Assembly (NCBI RefSeq): GCF_900095745.1
Contig: NZ_FMIR01000012.1
Coordinates: 1 to 64,000 of the forward strand
Direction: 5' to 3'
DNA: 64,000 bases
DNA from: Microbacterium oxydans
GTDB lineage: Bacteria > Actinomycetota > Actinomycetes > Actinomycetales > Microbacteriaceae
Position numbers and translations under genes: made by a program. Below are positions 24,925 to 33,407 of the stretch, one piece after another. The notes under the pieces are model-generated. The model made no database searches. It was not told where the DNA came from and saw only the letters and a program-made list of their open reading frames with translations. Every line of letters begins with the position of its first letter. Within the stretch, counting starts at the first letter, position 1.

Positions 24925-25905
24925 TCAGACGATCGTCCGGAAGAAGTCCCGGCGCACCGCGGTCACATCGGCGCCCTCCCGTGAGGGATGCACGCGATTC
25001 GTCAGCAGCACGCCCCAGCCTCCGGAGTCGAGATCGACCGCGAAAGCGGTGCCGGTGAAGCCGGTGTGGCCGACGGCGTGCACCTCGCCCATCCACGCCG
25101 AGTCCCGCACCCGCAGACCGACCGCCTGGCCGTAGCCCGCCGCCGCGGTGACGACCGGTGTCACCATCAGGCGCACGCTCTCCACAGAGAGAACCGGCCC
25201 GTGGACCCCCTCGCCGCCGTCGCGGATCGTGCGGGCGAGGGCGGCGACGTCGTGCACGGTCCCGAACAGCCCGGCGTGACCCGCGGGGCGAGCGAGCGCG
25301 TGCGCCAACTCGTCGTGGACCTCTCCCCGTACCAGCCCGCGATGCGGCTGCACTTCGGTGGCCACCGCACGGGTCGCTGAAGGGCTCCAGGTGAGTGCCT
25401 CCGCGCCCATGACCGTGGCCGCGTCCGCGACGAGCTCCGCGAGAGAGCGGCCCGAGACCCGCTCGATCAGCTCACCGACGGCGATGAATCCGACGTCCGA
25501 GTAGAGGTGCGCGGTGCCCGGCTCGGCACGCAGTGCACTTCGCAGCACGGTGGAGCGCAGTTCTTCGCCCGCGAGCCCCGATCGCCACGCGCCGCCTTCG
25601 GCCGGAAGCCCAGCGGTGTGCGTCAGTAGGTGCCGGGGAGTGATGAGCGCGGCACCCGTGCCCGTGCCGACCGGCAGCACGGGCGCGACCGGTTCATCGA
25701 GGTCGAGCATCCCGGCATCCACCAGGCGCAGCGCGGCAACGGTCGTGAAGATCTTCGTGAGCGAGGCCAGGTCGAACAGATGATCAGCGCCGAGCGGCTC
25801 GGGGTCGTCGTCCGCGGGGGTGCCGAGCAGCGTCAGCTCCTCGGCCACCCCTCGGTGTGGGCTCCGCAACGAGGCCCACGCCGAGCCCGGCGCCCCGTTC
25901 ACCAC
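24925..25905 (-). CDS. Beta-lactamase-family serine hydrolase (AmiE-like context)
   Basis: The 326-aa cytoplasmic protein of the class C beta-lactamase/esterase fold has SxxK as SLTK (Ser48, Lys51), YxN as YSD near residue 137 and a late HTGFTGT matching the KTG box. There is no signal peptide. The GTG start lies 7 bases after the permease stop, so it is the last gene of the sugar ABC operon. In Bacillus, a protein of this fold (AmiE) sits with MurR, NagZ and NamZ and cleaves MurNAc-peptide amides. The same role is inferred here because NamZ- and RpiR-type genes lie divergently. A different esterase activity is possible. Confidence 0.75.
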   Translation of the reverse strand: MVNGAPGSAWASLRSPHRGVAEELTLLGTPADDDPEPLGADHLFDLASLTKIFTTVAALRLVDAGMLDLDEPVAPVLPVGTGTGAALITPRHLLTHTAGLPAEGGAWRSGLAGEELRSTVLRSALRAEPGTAHLYSDVGFIAVGELIERVSGRSLAELVADAATVMGAEALTWSPSATRAVATEVQPHRGLVRGEVHDELAHALARPAGHAGLFGTVHDVAALARTIRDGGEGVHGPVLSVESVRLMVTPVVTAAAGYGQAVGLRVRDSAWMGEVHAVGHTGFTGTAFAVDLDSGGWGVLLTNRVHPSREGADVTAVRRDFFRTIV

Positions 25906-25912
25906 GGGCGCC

Positions 25913-26830
25913 TCACTTGCTCATTCCGGAGGTGAGCCCGTTGATGATCTGCTTGGTCGCGAGCAGGAACAGCACGATCAGCGGGATCGTCGCGATCGTC
26001 AGCCCGGCGAACAACTGCGGCCAGTCGGTGGAGTACTCGCCGAAGAAGCGGGTGAGCCCGACGGGCAGCGTGTACGAGTCGCGGTCGCGCAGCAGGATCA
26101 GCGGGTAGAAGAAGTCGTTCCACACCGGCACGAAGCGGAACACGATCACGGTCGCGAGGGCGGGCCGCACGAGCGGCAGCAGGATCTGGATGAACGTGCG
26201 GAACGGACCGGCTCCGTCGATGCGGGCGGCTTCTTCCAGCTCGATCGGCAGCGCCCGGAAGAACACCGTCAGCACGAACGTCGTGAACGGGATGCCGAGA
26301 GCGCCGTAGACGAGGATCAGGCTGAACACGTTGCTGGTCATCTTCAGCGAGTCGAGCAGGTAGAACAGCGGCAGGATCGCCAGGTGCACGGGCAGCATGA
26401 GCCCGGAGAGGAAGACCGCCTCGATGCCGCGGAAGAACTTCGCCCTCGCCCGGGCGAACGCGTACGCGGCGAGCACGGACACCACCGTCGTGACGATGAC
26501 GGACCCGACCGTGACGGTGATGGAGTTGAGGAAGTAGGTGTCGAAGGATGCCGTGATCCACGCGCTCTGGAAGCTCGTGAAGGTCGGCGGCACCGGGAGG
26601 CCCAGCGGCTCGGTCGCGATCTGCTGCTGGGTACGCAGCGAGTTGTTGACCATGAGCAGCAGGGGACCGATCGCGATGAGCGCATATCCCCAGAGGAAGA
26701 TGTTCGCGAACAGCCGCCCGATGAACGGGGTGTCCGAGGTGCGGCTCGTGCGGCGACGCGGTGCGGAGGGACGGCCCGAGACGATCGCCTCGGTCGTCGG
26801 CTCGGTGCGGGGTTCGGTGGCGGTGCTCAT
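25913..26830 (-). CDS. Carbohydrate ABC transporter permease (MalG type)
   Basis: The 305-aa inner-membrane permease has six predicted helices and the EAA loop with the usual ELEEAARIDGAGPFRTFIQILLP signature. The C-terminus ends with GLTSGMSK. The ATG at 26830 shares one base with the stop of the MalF-type gene upstream, so both are co-translated. No ATPase gene is in the operon; as is common in actinobacteria, a shared MsiK-type ATPase elsewhere probably energises it. Confidence 0.93.
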   Translation of the reverse strand: MSTATEPRTEPTTEAIVSGRPSAPRRRTSRTSDTPFIGRLFANIFLWGYALIAIGPLLLMVNNSLRTQQQIATEPLGLPVPPTFTSFQSAWITASFDTYFLNSITVTVGSVIVTTVVSVLAAYAFARARAKFFRGIEAVFLSGLMLPVHLAILPLFYLLDSLKMTSNVFSLILVYGALGIPFTTFVLTVFFRALPIELEEAARIDGAGPFRTFIQILLPLVRPALATVIVFRFVPVWNDFFYPLILLRDRDSYTLPVGLTRFFGEYSTDWPQLFAGLTIATIPLIVLFLLATKQIINGLTSGMSK

Positions 26831-27786
26831 CAGAACAGCTTTCGTTCGGCGCGACGCATCGTGGAGGTGATCACGACCGAGATCACCATGATGAAGATGA
26901 ACAGGACGGTCGCGAGCGCGGAGGAGACGCCGATCGAGTTCGGGTTCCCCGACTCGAACGCGGTGCGATAGAAGAGCAGCATCATCACGTCGGTGGATCC
27001 GGCCGGGGCGCCGTTCGAGCCCGCGAGCGCGAACGGGATCGCCATGGCCTCCATGCTGCCGATGAACGTGAGCACGGTGATGATGCCGATGGTCGGCGTG
27101 AGCATCGGGAGGGTGATGTACCGGAAGCGCTTGCCTGCGGTGGCGCCGTCCAGGGCGGCGGCTTCTTCGATCTCCTCGGGGATGCCGCCGAGCGCTGCGC
27201 CGTAGAGCAGGATCGGGAAGCCGATCCACTGCCAGGCGCTCACGAGCACGATCACCCAGATCGCGAGCTGCGGGTCGCCCAGCCACGGCAGCGCGAGGCT
27301 CTCGAGCCCGACGCCGCGGAGGATCGCATTGACGGGGCCGAACAGCGGGGAGAGCATGAGCGACCACAGGTAGCCGATGACCATCGGGCTCACGAGGTAG
27401 GGGAGCGCGAAGATCGTCTGGAAGAAGCGCTTGGTGCGCTTGCGACGGTGTAGCAGCGTCGCGATGCCGAGGCCGAGCGAGTTCTGGAAGACGAGTGCGC
27501 CCGCGAACAGCAGCAGGTTGTGTCCGAACGCGTTCCACAGCTCGGAGGCGTACGGCTCCTTCGTGAGGAGGGTGATGTAGTTCGCGACGCCGGCGAAACC
27601 GCCCTGCTTGGTTCCCTGCCAGTCGAAGAACGAGTAGCTGAGCGCGGCGAGCATCGGATAGAGGATGAGCACGGCGAACAGCACCGCGGCGGGAAGGACG
27701 AACAGCGTCGCGGTCGGGGTCGACAGCGCGATTCCCGCGCGTGAGCGCCGTGTCTTCTCCCGGCGGAGGGGGAGGGTCAGGGCCAT
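26830..27786 (-). CDS. Carbohydrate ABC transporter permease (MalF type)
   Basis: The 318-aa inner-membrane permease starts with an Arg-rich N-terminus and TATLFVLPAAVLFAVLILYPM as the first helix. The EAA loop reads IPEEIEEAAALDGATAGKRF. It pairs with the MalG-type permease that follows directly. A 13-bp stem lies between it and the binding-protein gene upstream. The substrate is probably a cell-wall amino sugar or muropeptide sugar, inferred from the NamZ- and MurR-like neighbours. Confidence 0.93.
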   Translation of the reverse strand: MALTLPLRREKTRRSRAGIALSTPTATLFVLPAAVLFAVLILYPMLAALSYSFFDWQGTKQGGFAGVANYITLLTKEPYASELWNAFGHNLLLFAGALVFQNSLGLGIATLLHRRKRTKRFFQTIFALPYLVSPMVIGYLWSLMLSPLFGPVNAILRGVGLESLALPWLGDPQLAIWVIVLVSAWQWIGFPILLYGAALGGIPEEIEEAAALDGATAGKRFRYITLPMLTPTIGIITVLTFIGSMEAMAIPFALAGSNGAPAGSTDVMMLLFYRTAFESGNPNSIGVSSALATVLFIFIMVISVVITSTMRRAERKLF

Positions 27787-27802
27787 GATGCCTCTTTCGC
27801 TG

Positions 27803-27834
27803 CGTGAGGGGCGCCGAGGCCGGCGCCCCTCACG
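27803..27834 (-). terminator. Intercistronic hairpin after the binding-protein gene
   Basis: A perfect 13-bp stem (CGTGAGGGGCGCC and complement) with a 6-base loop separates binding-protein and permease genes. It probably protects or partially terminates the message so that binding protein is made in excess. Confidence 0.7.
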
Positions 27835-27840
27835 GTCGGG

Positions 27841-29127
27841 TCAGGATGCGGGGGTGAACCAGGTGGAGATCCCGGTCTGCAGGTCGGTGCCGAGCTGCTC
27901 GGGGGTCTTGTCTCCGAGGAACATCGCCTGGATGTCCGGTCCGAGCACGGCCGTGCCGGTCGGGTCGCCGTAGCGGAAGTCGACGAGCAGCAGGTACGGC
28001 GCCGGGTTGGCGGTGTACTGCTCGTTCATCTCCTGCATCAGCGGGTCGGAGTACTTCACACCGGGCAGGGCGGAGAACTGGTCGACCTCGTCGGCGACGA
28101 GCTGGCCGAACTCCTTCGTGGTCATCCAGTTCAGCAGCTCTGTCGCGGCCTCCTGCTGGTCGCTGGAGGCGTTGATGCCGAAGCTGCCGTCGGCGTAGCC
28201 GGGGGTGACGGCGTGGTCGAGCGCGCTGCCCGGAGCCGGCGGCACCTCGTAGACGCCCCACTCGGTGTCGGGTGCCGAGTTCTGGAAGGTCGGCAGGTCG
28301 AACGAGCCGCCGGGCCACTGCGCGGCCTGACCCGACGTGAACTGCAGCACGGCATCCGCCACGGCGATCGCGTTGACGTTCTTGTCGAGGTACTTCTGCA
28401 TGTCCTTGACGATCCCGAGCGACGACACGTAGGCCGGGTCGGTGAAGTCGACGTCGCCGGCGAGCACCTTCTCCTCGAAGTCGGCACCGCCGTAGTTCGC
28501 CGAACCGACGATGTCGTGGAACATCGGCAGGACCCAGTCCTCACGGGCGCCGAGGGCCATCGGGGTGACGCCCTCGTCGAGGAGCTTCTCCTGGAGCTCG
28601 ATGAACTCGTCCCAGTCCTTCGGCTCCTTCAGTTTCATCTCGTCGAACATCGTCTTGTTGTAGAACATCTGCATCGTCTGGTACGCGAAGGGCACGCCGT
28701 AGGTCTTGCCGTCGTCCTTGCCCTGAGCCGCGCGCAGCACGGTCGGATCGAACTGGTCGAGCCCGTCGACGATGTCGTCGATCGGGACGATCTGCTCGGA
28801 CTGGATCGCCGGCTGGATGCCGCCGTACGCGCGGAGCATGGCGATGTCGGGGCCGTCACTGCCCTCGAGGCCGGTTGCGAGGATCTGGTTGTACTCGGTC
28901 GGCTGGTAGCCCTCGAACTCGATGGTCACGCCGGGGTGCGATTCCTCGTACTTGTCGAAGACGGCTTCCCACTTGGGGGAGGAAGAAGCCTGCCACGACC
29001 AGATCTTCAGAGTGACGTCCTCGCCGCCGGCCTCTCCGCTGGAAGCCGCGGGTGCACATCCGGCCACGGCCAGCCCCGTGACCAGGAGACCTGCGGTGAA
29101 CGCGAGTCGGGTGGTGCGGTATCGCAT
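27841..29127 (-). CDS. ABC sugar-binding lipoprotein
   Basis: The 428-aa family-1 solute-binding protein has lipobox LAVAGC (Cys near residue 23). The mature part begins with VTLKIWSWQASSS and has the domains of sugar-binding proteins (GSDGPDIAMLRAYGG, YNKTMFDEMKLKEPKDWDEF, then a late FGINASSDQQEAATELLNWM). GAGAGGAA precedes ATG 29127; a longer upstream reading is rejected because it loses the signal peptide. It is the first gene of the operon and divergent from the RpiR-type regulator. Confidence 0.93.
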   Translation of the reverse strand: MRYRTTRLAFTAGLLVTGLAVAGCAPAASSGEAGGEDVTLKIWSWQASSSPKWEAVFDKYEESHPGVTIEFEGYQPTEYNQILATGLEGSDGPDIAMLRAYGGIQPAIQSEQIVPIDDIVDGLDQFDPTVLRAAQGKDDGKTYGVPFAYQTMQMFYNKTMFDEMKLKEPKDWDEFIELQEKLLDEGVTPMALGAREDWVLPMFHDIVGSANYGGADFEEKVLAGDVDFTDPAYVSSLGIVKDMQKYLDKNVNAIAVADAVLQFTSGQAAQWPGGSFDLPTFQNSAPDTEWGVYEVPPAPGSALDHAVTPGYADGSFGINASSDQQEAATELLNWMTTKEFGQLVADEVDQFSALPGVKYSDPLMQEMNEQYTANPAPYLLLVDFRYGDPTGTAVLGPDIQAMFLGDKTPEQLGTDLQTGISTWFTPAS

Positions 29128-29276
29128 GGTGTTCCTCTCGGTTGTGAGAGCCGTCGGCGGGACCGGGGCATCTCTGCTGTGAAAGCCTCCGCCCACTTTG
29201 GGGAATCTTTTACAGAAACTCAAGCCCTTTCCGAAAATTACTTCCATTCGTAACATGGTCGTGTCATCCTGGTGCC

Positions 29277-30143
29277 GTGTCCACCAGTGCGATGACCGCC
29301 ATCCATCAGCGCCTGTCCGCGCTCACGCCCACCGAGCGCCGCATCGCCACGCACGTGCTCGCCGATCCGCAGAGCGTGGTCGACAACTCGATCACCCATC
29401 TCGCCGCCGCCTGCGGTACATCGGTCGCGAGCATCGCCCGCTTCACGCAGAGCCTCGGGTTCTCCGGGTACCCGGATCTGCGCCTCGCTCTCGCGACCGA
29501 GCTCGACCGCAGCGCCTCCGACCGTGAGCGGTTCCAGGTGTCGGAGAGCGATGTCAGCCGGCACGACGACGCGCTCACCACCGTGCGCAAGATCGCGTTC
29601 GCCGAGGCGTCGGCCATCGAACGCACGGCACGGCAGATCGACATCGACGAACTGGAGCGCTGCGTCGATGCGGTGCGCGCCGCCCGCCGCATCGACATCT
29701 ATGGCGCGGCCTCCAGCGGCCTCGCCGCGCAGGACCTGGAGCAGAAGCTGCACCGCGCGGGACTCGTGGCGCAGGCGCGGACCGATCTCCACCTCGCGCT
29801 CACCGGTGCCGCACTCCTCGACGAACGGGATGTCGCGGTCGCGATCTCGCACTCCGGTCGCACTCTCGAGATCGTCCAGTCGGCCAAGGTCGCAGCCCGC
29901 GCCGGGGCGACGACCATCGCCATCACCAACAATCCCCGGTCTCCGCTCGCACGGGTCTGCTCGCTGGTCCTCGTCACCGCGGTCTCGGAGTCGACGTTCC
30001 GATCCGGCGCGATGGCGAGTCGGATCGCCCAGCTCGCAGTGCTCGACTTCCTGTTCACCCGCATCGCGCAGGCCGACTACGACACCATCTCCGACAACCT
30101 GCAGCGCACCTACAACGCCGTCACCGACCACAGAATCGACTGA
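29277..30143 (+). CDS. MurR/RpiR-family transcriptional regulator
   Basis: The 288-aa regulator has the N-terminal RpiR HTH (LTPTERRIATHVLADPQSVVDN, AACGTSVASIARFTQSLGFSGYPDLR) and a C-terminal SIS sugar-phosphate-binding domain (about 125-250: DIYGAASSGLAAQDLEQKL, ISHSGRT, AGATTIAITN). The GTG start at 29277 has no ribosome site, so it may be leaderless. RpiR regulators sense phosphosugars. Here it faces the ABC operon and precedes the NamZ-like gene, so MurNAc-6-phosphate or GlcNAc-6-phosphate is the likely ligand. Confidence 0.9.
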   Translation: MSTSAMTAIHQRLSALTPTERRIATHVLADPQSVVDNSITHLAAACGTSVASIARFTQSLGFSGYPDLRLALATELDRSASDRERFQVSESDVSRHDDALTTVRKIAFAEASAIERTARQIDIDELERCVDAVRAARRIDIYGAASSGLAAQDLEQKLHRAGLVAQARTDLHLALTGAALLDERDVAVAISHSGRTLEIVQSAKVAARAGATTIAITNNPRSPLARVCSLVLVTAVSESTFRSGAMASRIAQLAVLDFLFTRIAQADYDTISDNLQRTYNAVTDHRID

Positions 30144-30147
30144 TCCC

Positions 30148-31320
30148 ATGCTTCTCGGCATCGACCGCCTGATCCGACGCGACATCCGTCCCGATCTGCT
30201 CGCGCGCCTCGAAGGGGGTCGCGTCGGGATGGTCACGAACGACCTCGCGCTCACCTCCGATCTCCGACGCGGACGGCAGCCGCTGGCCGAGACCGGATGG
30301 CGGTTCACTCGGCTCTTCGGTCCCGAGCACGGACTCAGCGGGCGTGCGCGAGAGGGTGAACTCGTCGGAGATCTCGTCGATCCGGTCACCGGCGTCGAGG
30401 TGCGCAGTCTGTACGGCGACGCCGTGCGTCCTGCCGCCTCCGACCTGGCCGACCTCGACGTGATGCTGATCGATCTGCCCGACGTCGGTGCCCGGTTCTA
30501 CACGTACATCTGGACGATGAGCCACGTGCTCGAGGCGTGCGCCGATGCCGGTGTGGCGGTCGTGGTGCTCGATCGTCCGAACCCGATCGGCGGCCGCCTC
30601 GACCGGGCCGAAGGACCGATGCTCGACGAGCGGGCGCAGTCCCTGGTGGGACGCTGGAGCATGCCGATTCGGCACGGGCTCACGATCGGCGAGCTGGCCC
30701 GCCACTGGGTGCGGACGCGCGGGATCGATGTCGAACTCGAAGTCGTCACGGTGGACGGGTGGTCTCGCGATACGGCTCGCCGCGTGGATGAGGGCACGTG
30801 GATGCCGCCGTCCCCGAACCTCCCCAGCCCCACGACGGCCCTGCTGTACCCCGGCACCTGCCTGGCGGAGGGCGTGAACGTCTCGGAGGGGCGAAGCACC
30901 GCGGTGCCGTTCCGCGTGATCGCGGCGCCCTTCATCGACGGGGAGCGCTATGCCGCAGCCATCACGGCGGCCGGGCTTCCCGGCATCGCCGCGGTTCCCT
31001 ACGGCTTCACACCGCTGGTCCGCGATCACGCCGGTGACGCGTGCGAGGGGGTGATCCTGCACGTCACGGATGCCGAGGCGCTGCGGCCCGTGCGCACGGG
31101 CGTGCGCCTGCTGTCGCTGATCGAGGAGATCCACCCCGGGATGCTCGAGGAGCGCTCCCTCGTGCCCATGCCCGGGGAGTCCGACTGGACCCCGCTCGAG
31201 AAGCTCTTCGGTGTGGAGGGGGCGTTCGCGCAGATCGTCGGCGGCGAATGGGACGATCCCGAGCGCCTCGCCGTTCCCGGGTGGAGGGATGCGGTCGCCC
31301 AGGATCTGCTCTACGTCTGA
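30148..31320 (+). CDS. NamZ-family (DUF1343) exo-beta-N-acetylmuramidase
   Basis: The 390-aa protein has the DUF1343 landmarks: VGMVTNDLALT near residue 24, LFGPEHGLSG, a DLPDVGARFYTYIWTM stretch, VLDRPNPIGG and the PSPNLPSPTTALLYPGTCLAEG segment. NamZ of Bacillus removes terminal MurNAc from the non-reducing end of peptidoglycan fragments (GH171). No signal peptide is seen, so here it probably acts in the cytoplasm on imported fragments. The gene starts 4 bases after the MurR-like stop and is in the same operon. No MurQ etherase or NagZ gene is in the window. Confidence 0.85.
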   Translation: MLLGIDRLIRRDIRPDLLARLEGGRVGMVTNDLALTSDLRRGRQPLAETGWRFTRLFGPEHGLSGRAREGELVGDLVDPVTGVEVRSLYGDAVRPAASDLADLDVMLIDLPDVGARFYTYIWTMSHVLEACADAGVAVVVLDRPNPIGGRLDRAEGPMLDERAQSLVGRWSMPIRHGLTIGELARHWVRTRGIDVELEVVTVDGWSRDTARRVDEGTWMPPSPNLPSPTTALLYPGTCLAEGVNVSEGRSTAVPFRVIAAPFIDGERYAAAITAAGLPGIAAVPYGFTPLVRDHAGDACEGVILHVTDAEALRPVRTGVRLLSLIEEIHPGMLEERSLVPMPGESDWTPLEKLFGVEGAFAQIVGGEWDDPERLAVPGWRDAVAQDLLYV

Positions 31321-31352
31321 GGTTCCCGCCCGTCTCGGGCCCGAAGCGGGGG

Positions 31353-32099
31353 TCAGTCTCCTCCGACCCGTCCCGCGATCTCCGCGATGAGCGGGTTGGT
31401 GTCGGCCGAGTCGGTGACGATCGCGGTGACGGCATCGAGCGCCAGGACGGGGTAGCGCGCGACGGCGCCGATCTTCTCCTCACTCGCAAGCACGACGGTC
31501 TCGGTGCAGCGCGACGCGAGCGCGCGCTTCGTGACGGCATCGTCGAGTTCGCCTGTGGTGAGGCCGCGGTCGGGATCGATGCCGGTGGTGCCGAGGAAGA
31601 AGGTGTCGGCAGACAGGTGCTGGATCGCCTCCATCGCCAGCCCGCCGCCCGTCACGAGGGAGTGTCGGGAGAGTTCGCCGCCGATCATGATCACCCGTGC
31701 GTCCGAGTGCTCGGCGACGGCGAGGGCGACGGCGGGACTCGCCGTGATGACGGTGATTCCTGTGCCGGAGGGCAGCATCCGGGCCATCGCCAGTGTGGTC
31801 GTGCCGGCGTCGAGGACGATCGTCGATCCGGGACGGATGGTGGCGACGGCAGCGCGGGCCACGCGTTCCTTGCTCTCGGTCGCCAGCTCGGCGCGCTCGC
31901 GAACCGGGGGTTCCGGCGCGGCGAGCGGAAGTGCGCCGCCGTACACGCGGAGGAGCTTCCCCTCTTCGGCGAGCTCGCGGAGGTCGCGGCGGATGGCATC
32001 CTCCGAAACTCCGAGCTCGTCGGCGACAGCTTTGGCCACCACTCGTCCCTCGCGGTCGAGGAGGGCGAGCAGGTGGTCTTTGCGTTGCGCGGCCAGCAT
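31353..32099 (-). CDS. DeoR/GlpR-family transcriptional regulator
   Basis: The 248-aa repressor has an N-terminal DeoR HTH (RKDHLLALLDREGRV, DELGVSEDAIRRDLRELAEEG) and a DeoR sensor domain (IVLDAGTTTLAMA, GGELSRHSLVTGG, GTTGIDPDRGLTTGELDDA). Such regulators sense phosphorylated sugars. It is divergent from the small operon at 32154, with a direct repeat between. It probably represses that operon. Confidence 0.92.
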   Translation of the reverse strand: MLAAQRKDHLLALLDREGRVVAKAVADELGVSEDAIRRDLRELAEEGKLLRVYGGALPLAAPEPPVRERAELATESKERVARAAVATIRPGSTIVLDAGTTTLAMARMLPSGTGITVITASPAVALAVAEHSDARVIMIGGELSRHSLVTGGGLAMEAIQHLSADTFFLGTTGIDPDRGLTTGELDDAVTKRALASRCTETVVLASEEKIGAVARYPVLALDAVTAIVTDSADTNPLIAEIAGRVGGD

Positions 32100-32115
32100 A
32101 TGTTTCCTCACGAAG

Positions 32116-32132
32116 TTGCACGTTCTTGCACG
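32116..32132. promoter_or_regulatory. Direct-repeat operator, DeoR type
   Basis: TTGCACG occurs at 32116-32122 and 32126-32132, exactly 10 bp apart, between the DeoR gene and the divergent operon. The first copy can also serve as a -35 (TTGCAC) for the TACAGT box at 32141-32146, so binding would block that promoter. Confidence 0.65.
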
Positions 32133-32153
32133 ATTCAGACTACAGTCATCCGC

Positions 32154-32525
32154 ATGACAAAACCACTCCTGATCCTGATCGCCGGTCCGTACCGCTCGGG
32201 CACCGGCGGCGACCCCGAACTCATCGCCCGGAACCTGGCGCGCCTCGAAGAGGCCTCCGGGCCGATCTTCCGTCTCGGCCACGTGCCGATGATCGGGGAG
32301 TGGGTGGCGCTGCCGATCCTGCGCACGCTCGATTCCGCCGAAGCCGGCGACGGCGACGGCGATGTGATGTACGAGACGGCGCACCGGCTGCTGCAGCACT
32401 GCGACGCCGTGCTGCGCCTTACCGGTGAGTCGTCGGGTGCGGACAAGGATGTCGAGATCGCCCAGGAGCGCGGATTGCCCGTCTATCGCTCGCTCGAGGA
32501 GATCCCCTCAGCCTCGACTCCGTAG
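32154..32525 (+). CDS. DUF4406/deoxyribosyltransferase-like protein
   Basis: The 123-aa protein has a Rossmann-like start LLILIAGPYRSGTGGDPE and a C-terminal half with LLQHCDAVLRLTGESSGADKDVEIAQERGLPVY, the pattern of DUF4406/nucleoside 2-deoxyribosyltransferase-like proteins. It may bind or rearrange a nucleoside or sugar-phosphate, and the divergent DeoR regulator fits that. The ATG is 7 bases after TACAGT, so it is probably leaderless. Confidence 0.7.
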   Translation: MTKPLLILIAGPYRSGTGGDPELIARNLARLEEASGPIFRLGHVPMIGEWVALPILRTLDSAEAGDGDGDVMYETAHRLLQHCDAVLRLTGESSGADKDVEIAQERGLPVYRSLEEIPSASTP

Positions 32526-32534
32526 GCTGGAGGC

Positions 32535-32711
32535 ATGACCAAGAACATCTGGACCATCCTCGGCGTCATCCTCGCCGTCGTGATCGCGTGGTGGATCGTG
32601 AGTGCGCTGTTCTCGGTGCTCGCGTTCATCTTCAAGCTCGCGATCGTCGCGGTCGTCGCCGTGGTGGTGTTCCTCGTTCTGCGCGGGATCTTCAGCCGCA
32701 GCGACGACTGA
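32535..32711 (+). CDS. Small two-helix membrane protein
   Basis: A 58-aa ORF begins MTKNIWTILGVILAVVIAWW and is hydrophobic almost throughout, with a charged tail RGIFSRSDD. It starts 9 bases after the preceding stop with GGAGG 3 bases before the ATG, so it is well translated and in the same operon. It has no known family that I can name. Confidence 0.75.
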   Translation: MTKNIWTILGVILAVVIAWWIVSALFSVLAFIFKLAIVAVVAVVVFLVLRGIFSRSDD

Positions 32712-32752
32712 CGGCGCGGCCCCCTCGTCGGACGCGTTCTCGGCGAGAGGTC

Positions 32753-33295
32753 CTAGCGGAGCACGCGGTAGCGGAGGTGGGTCTCGCTCGCGAAGGCCGA
32801 GGTCTCGAGGCGTTCCAACTCGATGCGCTGCCCGAGCCCGGCGAACAGCGAGATGCCGCCGCCCAGCAGGACCGGCGCGACGTCGAGGTGGAGTTCGTCG
32901 ACGAGTCCGAGCTGGAGGCACTGTCGCGAGATGCTCCCGCCGAGCAGGCTGACCCACTTGTCGCCCGCAGCCTGCGCGGCTGATTCGACCGCCTGCGCGA
33001 TGTCGTCGACCACGAACGTGTAGGTGATCCCGTCGCGTTCGATCGGCTCGTGCTCGCTGTGGGTCATGAGGTAGACCGGCACCTTGAGCATGCCGCCGTA
33101 GGGGATCTCTCCGTCGTCGATGGTCTGCGTCTTGTTCGCCCCGCCGACGATGGCGCCGATGTTCTTCATGACGTTCTCGACGACGACATCGTCTTCGGGA
33201 GCGGAGGGGCGGCCGAACATCCAGTCGACTCCGCCGTCCGCATCCGCCAGGAACCCGTCGAGGGTCACGGTCGCGTGGACGATCACTCGAGCCAT
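32753..33295 (-). CDS. RibD C-terminal/dihydrofolate-reductase-like protein
   Basis: The 180-aa protein has the fold of RibD reductase domains: MARVIVHATVTLDGFLADADGG at the N-terminus, a central MTHSEHEP and a C-terminal GGSISRQCLQLGLVDELHLDVAPVLLGGGISLF. Stand-alone members are common in actinobacteria and probably reduce a small substrate with NADPH; the substrate is not known. GGAAGGAG lies 6 bases before the ATG. Confidence 0.88.
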   Translation of the reverse strand: MARVIVHATVTLDGFLADADGGVDWMFGRPSAPEDDVVVENVMKNIGAIVGGANKTQTIDDGEIPYGGMLKVPVYLMTHSEHEPIERDGITYTFVVDDIAQAVESAAQAAGDKWVSLLGGSISRQCLQLGLVDELHLDVAPVLLGGGISLFAGLGQRIELERLETSAFASETHLRYRVLR

Positions 33296-33326
33296 GATCT
33301 GCTCCTTCCGTGGAGGTGAGTCAGGT

Positions 33327-33351
33327 GACTTGCGTCGAGCGACTTGCGTCG
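33327..33351. repeat. Two direct copies of an 11-bp element
   Basis: GACTTGCGTCG occurs at 33327-33337 and 33341-33351 with a 14-bp period, between the RibD-like gene start and the HicB stop. It may be an operator or a short tandem duplication. Confidence 0.5.
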
Positions 33352-33407
33352 TCGGAGTGCTGGTGATCCAACTCGCCCCCGGCAGGCGCCTCAAGAACGT
33401 GCGTGTT

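Noticed and set aside
31353-32399. Longer reading of the DeoR regulator
   Set aside because: The extension lies antisense to the DUF4406 gene and across the operator; the HTH starts right after the Met at 32099.
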